A DNA stretch of 7,017 nucleotides. It comes from Flavobacteriaceae bacterium. GTDB lineage: Bacteria > Bacteroidota > Bacteroidia > Flavobacteriales > Flavobacteriaceae. Location of the stretch: assembly GCA_030828025.1 (NCBI GenBank), contig JAURDG010000067.1, forward strand, positions 1 through 7,017. Direction: 5' to 3'. Positions 5,347 to 7,017 of this stretch are shown here, piece by piece (the stretch's first letter is position 1; each line of letters starts with the position of its first letter). The notes beneath the pieces were generated by a model that saw only the letters and a list, made by a program, of their open reading frames with translations, was not told the DNA's origin and did no database searches. Both the position numbers and the translations under genes were made by a program.

Positions 5347-6063
5347 ATGATGAATCGAAAACAGATGAAAAAAATAGGTGTTTTGGCGGTGTTTGCCTCC
5401 CTTTTGTTAGGCTGTACCCATACAACTTCACGAAAAGACCACTCCATATATTGGCAAAAAAACGCTGCCGAATACCATGCGCTTTGTATTCAAGCGTATA
5501 ACGTGGCTAAGTCTAAAGTTGATCTTGCCATCGCCGCCAAAAGCGAAAAACCACTTGCCATCGTCGCCGATATTGACGAGACGGTGCTCAACAACCTGCC
5601 CTACAACGAATTGCTCATTGACTCCAGTCAAGCCTTTACCCAAAAATCGTGGGCGCAGTGGGTAAACAAAAAAATAGCAACCCCAATTCCAGGTGCGCTC
5701 GAATTCTTTAAGTACGTCGATTCTCTTGGAATAGAAATTATTTATCTCTCTAACAGACGTGTGGAGAATTATGCTGCCACCAAAGAAAACCTAATTCAAG
5801 TAGGCTTCCCATTTGATGAGCAAACCCTTATGCTCCTAAAAGATAAAGACGGAAACAAAGAAAGTCGGCGAAACCAGCTAAGTGCGTTCGAGGTGATTTT
5901 ATATCTAGGAGACAACCTCGCCGATTTTGATGCGCGCTTTTACAAGCAACCAAACAATGCTAGAATTGAAACTGTTGAAGAACTACAGGAGTTTTTTGGC
6001 AATAAATTCATCCTTTTTCCGAACCTTATCTATGGAAGTTGGGAAATGGGCTTTGAGGAATAA
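5347..6063 (+). CDS. Acid phosphatase / 5'-nucleotidase lipoprotein, e(P4) family (HAD)
   Basis: A class C acid phosphatase of the HAD superfamily; relatives remove phosphate from nucleoside 5'-monophosphates and NMN in the periplasm. Numbering from the ATG at 5350 (237 aa), the signal ends in the lipobox LLLGC with C22 as lipid site, then come the nucleophile motif D74-I-D76-E-T78 (VADIDETVLNN), motif II LSNR (133-136), lysines in LLKDKDGNKESRR (162-174) and the acidic metal motif GDNLADFD (187-194). All HAD catalytic elements appear present. ATG codons stand at 5347, 5350 and 5365; the first is reported, and all three keep the lipobox. The frame is open further up, but that part overlaps the DUF3570 gene and would precede the signal. 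It begins 7 nt after DUF3570, so it is probably the last gene of the operon. ApbE releases AMP outside the cytoplasm, and this enzyme could dephosphorylate it for salvage (inference). A general phosphate-scavenging role is the alternative. Confidence 0.9.
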   Translation: MMNRKQMKKIGVLAVFASLLLGCTHTTSRKDHSIYWQKNAAEYHALCIQAYNVAKSKVDLAIAAKSEKPLAIVADIDETVLNNLPYNELLIDSSQAFTQKSWAQWVNKKIATPIPGALEFFKYVDSLGIEIIYLSNRRVENYAATKENLIQVGFPFDEQTLMLLKDKDGNKESRRNQLSAFEVILYLGDNLADFDARFYKQPNNARIETVEELQEFFGNKFILFPNLIYGSWEMGFEE

Positions 6064-6064
6064 A

Positions 6065-6118
6065 CGCCAATGCTGCATTTTATTAAGGTAATAGCCAGTT
6101 GGCGAACGCTATTTTTTT
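6065..6118 (+). terminator. Possible terminator between convergent genes
   Basis: CGCCAA (6065-6070) pairs with TTGGCG (6099-6104), and inside it TATTA (6081-6085) pairs with TAATA (6089-6093) around AGG. A run of seven T follows at 6112-6118, but 7 nt after the outer stem, so this is not a textbook intrinsic terminator. Its position right after the phosphatase stop and at the end of the convergent gene fits transcription termination. Confidence 0.35.
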
Positions 6119-6528
6119 AATAACCAAGAAGACGATTGAATTTTATCGCCTAAACCGTCAATGAGTGCTATGCCGAACTTATCGCAGATGGGACGCTCTG
6201 GAATGGTATCGTTATTTTGGTCGCCGCCGTTGGCAAATGCCAAGTGATAGTCATCGCCGAATTTCTTGTGAATATGTGCTAGCGTTTCGCAAACAGTACG
6301 GTCTTGGTCTATGGACAAAATAGCTTTATCCACAACCCTAAGATTAGACACAATAAACAGGCGCTCTTGTTCATCTTGAAATTCCTTAGATCCTTTAAGC
6401 GCACGCTGATGATCGGAATTGACAATAACAAAAAGTGCGTCTCCATGAGCTCTAGCATTATGAAAATATTCTAAATGCCCCTTGTGGATGGGATTAAAAT
6501 AGCCGCTGACAATCACTGCTTTTTTCAT
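6109..6528 (-). CDS. Small nucleotidyltransferase, HxGH cytidylyl/adenylyltransferase type
   Basis: A 139-residue single-domain cytoplasmic nucleotidyltransferase. The family transfers CMP or AMP from a nucleoside triphosphate to a phosphorylated small molecule, releasing pyrophosphate. The signature is GYFNPIHKGH (9-18) with the catalytic H15-K-G-H18. ANGGDQ (99-104) resembles the region of heptose-phosphate adenylyltransferases, and SSSWLL (132-137) stands where relatives have the ISSTxxR triphosphate site; the usual Arg is not evident. Length fits glycerol-3-phosphate cytidylyltransferase and RfaE-C-terminal-like enzymes, but the substrate cannot be assigned. The start is ATG at 6526-6528, because MKKAVIVSG is the normal N-terminus; the frame extends to an ATG at 6556-6558, which would add ten residues across a promoter-like box. 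The stop is TAG. It is convergent with the phosphatase gene and divergent from aconitase. Confidence 0.87.
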   Translation of the reverse strand: MKKAVIVSGYFNPIHKGHLEYFHNARAHGDALFVIVNSDHQRALKGSKEFQDEQERLFIVSNLRVVDKAILSIDQDRTVCETLAHIHKKFGDDYHLAFANGGDQNNDTIPERPICDKFGIALIDGLGDKIQSSSWLLKK

Positions 6529-6532
6529 ACGA

Positions 6533-6540
6533 CAAATATA
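6533..6540 (-). promoter_or_regulatory. -7 box for the minus-strand nucleotidyltransferase gene
   Basis: Read on the minus strand this is TATATTTG, an exact TAnnTTTG match, ending 4 nt before the ATG at 6528. No clear TTG is seen at the -33 distance. If used, the transcript would start at or within a few bases of the start codon, giving a leaderless or nearly leaderless mRNA. A chance match in AT-rich DNA is possible. Confidence 0.4.
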
Positions 6541-6620
6541 GGGCGATTTCATTGTCATATAAATAGTTGAACCGTGAGATATTTGTTATGATTATGTCAC
6601 ATTAAATTAAATCTATCTCT

Positions 6621-6643
6621 TTATCGATAACTATTACGGTAAT
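6621..6643. promoter_or_regulatory. Two adjacent dyads upstream of aconitase
   Basis: TTATCGATAA (6621-6630) is a perfect 10-bp palindrome and ATTACGGTAAT (6633-6643) a perfect 11-bp dyad. Their centres are about 12.5 bp apart, and both have the form TTAyCG...TAA. They lie in the 150-bp divergent gap, directly upstream of the proposed aconitase -7 box, where an operator would be expected. No known factor is assigned. Confidence 0.35.
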
Positions 6644-6645
6644 TT

Positions 6646-6653
6646 TATATTTT
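6646..6653 (+). promoter_or_regulatory. Possible -7 box for aconitase
   Basis: TATATTTT differs from TAnnTTTG only in the last base and lies 25 nt before the aconitase ATG, giving a short A-rich leader. No well-placed TTG was found for the -33 box. A second weak candidate, GATATTTG at 6578-6585 with TTG at 6552-6554, would give a leader of about 90 nt. Confidence 0.35.
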
Positions 6654-6678
6654 TACACGCACAAAAAACCAAAAAAAC

Positions 6679-7017
6679 ATGGCATTTGATATAGCAATGA
6701 TACAGGCAACTTATGCACGACTCGCAGAACGCGTTGCCAAAGCCAGAGAAATTACCGGAAAACCACTTACTGCTTCCGAAAAAATTCTTTACACTCACCT
6801 ATGGGATGGTGCGCCAATTCAAGCGTATAGCAGAGGAGTAGATTATGTTGACTTTGCGCCTGATCGTATTGCCTGTCAAGATGCTACCGCTCAAATGGCT
6901 TTGTTGCAATTTATGCAAGCCGGAAAAGCCAAGGTTGCCGTGCCCACTACCGTACATTGCGATCACCTTATTCAAGCCAAAGAAGGCGCTGAAGTCGATT
7001 TAAAGTCTGCCAATAAA
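6679..7017 (+). CDS. acn: Aconitate hydratase, N-terminal part (3' end outside window)
   Basis: The first 113 codons of aconitase, the iron-sulfur enzyme of the citric acid cycle that interconverts citrate and isocitrate in the cytoplasm. The frame is open to the end of the window; the family is about 750 residues, so roughly 15 percent is visible. Recognisable segments are KILYTHLWDG (35-44), DRIACQDATAQM (62-73) with Q67 at the substrate site, and VPTTVHCDHLI (88-98) with the active-site Asp-His pair D95-H96. The cluster-binding cysteines lie beyond the window. Cys66 replaces the more usual Met in DRVAMQDATAQM. The ATG at 6679 follows an A-rich leader typical of the phylum, and MAFDI is a usual N-terminus for this enzyme. 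It is divergently placed to the nucleotidyltransferase gene, so it has its own promoter. Confidence 0.95.
   Translation, partial: MAFDIAMIQATYARLAERVAKAREITGKPLTASEKILYTHLWDGAPIQAYSRGVDYVDFAPDRIACQDATAQMALLQFMQAGKAKVAVPTTVHCDHLIQAKEGAEVDLKSANK

Noticed and set aside
6529..6558. Upstream ATG of the nucleotidyltransferase at 6558
   Set aside because: The extra ten residues are not part of the family fold and run through a promoter-like box.

Overview
The window looks like a chromosomal segment of a Bacteroidota bacterium; the class cannot be fixed from what is visible. The signs are: a PII protein of the Bacteroidota type, promoter boxes of the phylum's TAnnTTTG form, few Shine-Dalgarno sites, an aconitase of the long mitochondrial-like type, and a DUF4266/DUF3570 envelope cluster. 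No tRNA, rRNA, CRISPR array, insertion sequence or phage gene is seen.

Layout. (1) 1-414: C-terminal end of an unrecognised protein. (2) 453-2054: a nitrogen pair, an Amt ammonium channel gene followed 18 nt later by glnK/PII. The amt frame is broken by one in-frame TGA at 1041-1043, where the family has glycine. Everything after it is intact and conserved, so this is a very recent nonsense mutation, a base-call error, or (less likely) tolerated readthrough. (3) 2055-2256: a gene-free leader with a good Bacteroidota promoter and a short dyad lying between its two boxes. (4) 2257-6063: a tightly packed five-gene envelope operon. It encodes an exported thioredoxin-fold protein, an exported ApbE-type FAD:protein FMN transferase, a small DUF4266 lipoprotein ending in a Cys-x-Cys, a DUF3570 outer-membrane beta-barrel candidate, and an e(P4)-type acid phosphatase lipoprotein. 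The first four genes overlap at every junction (4, 4 and 14 nt) and the fifth starts 7 nt later. (5) 6109-6528 (minus strand): a small HxGH nucleotidyltransferase. (6) 6679-7017: the first 113 codons of aconitate hydratase, read divergently from it.

The most interesting part is the operon at 2257-6063. ApbE attaches FMN to proteins outside the cytoplasm, yet no classical FMN-binding (NqrC/RnfG-like) target is encoded beside it. The likely partners are the DUF4266 lipoprotein and the DUF3570 barrel. The barrel carries two [ST]GA[ST] motifs of the kind ApbE modifies, on either side of a run of nine aspartates. Together with the thioredoxin-fold protein this suggests an envelope redox device built on covalent flavin. 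The terminal phosphatase could plausibly recycle the AMP that ApbE releases from FAD. The protein families are clear from sequence; the joint function is inference.
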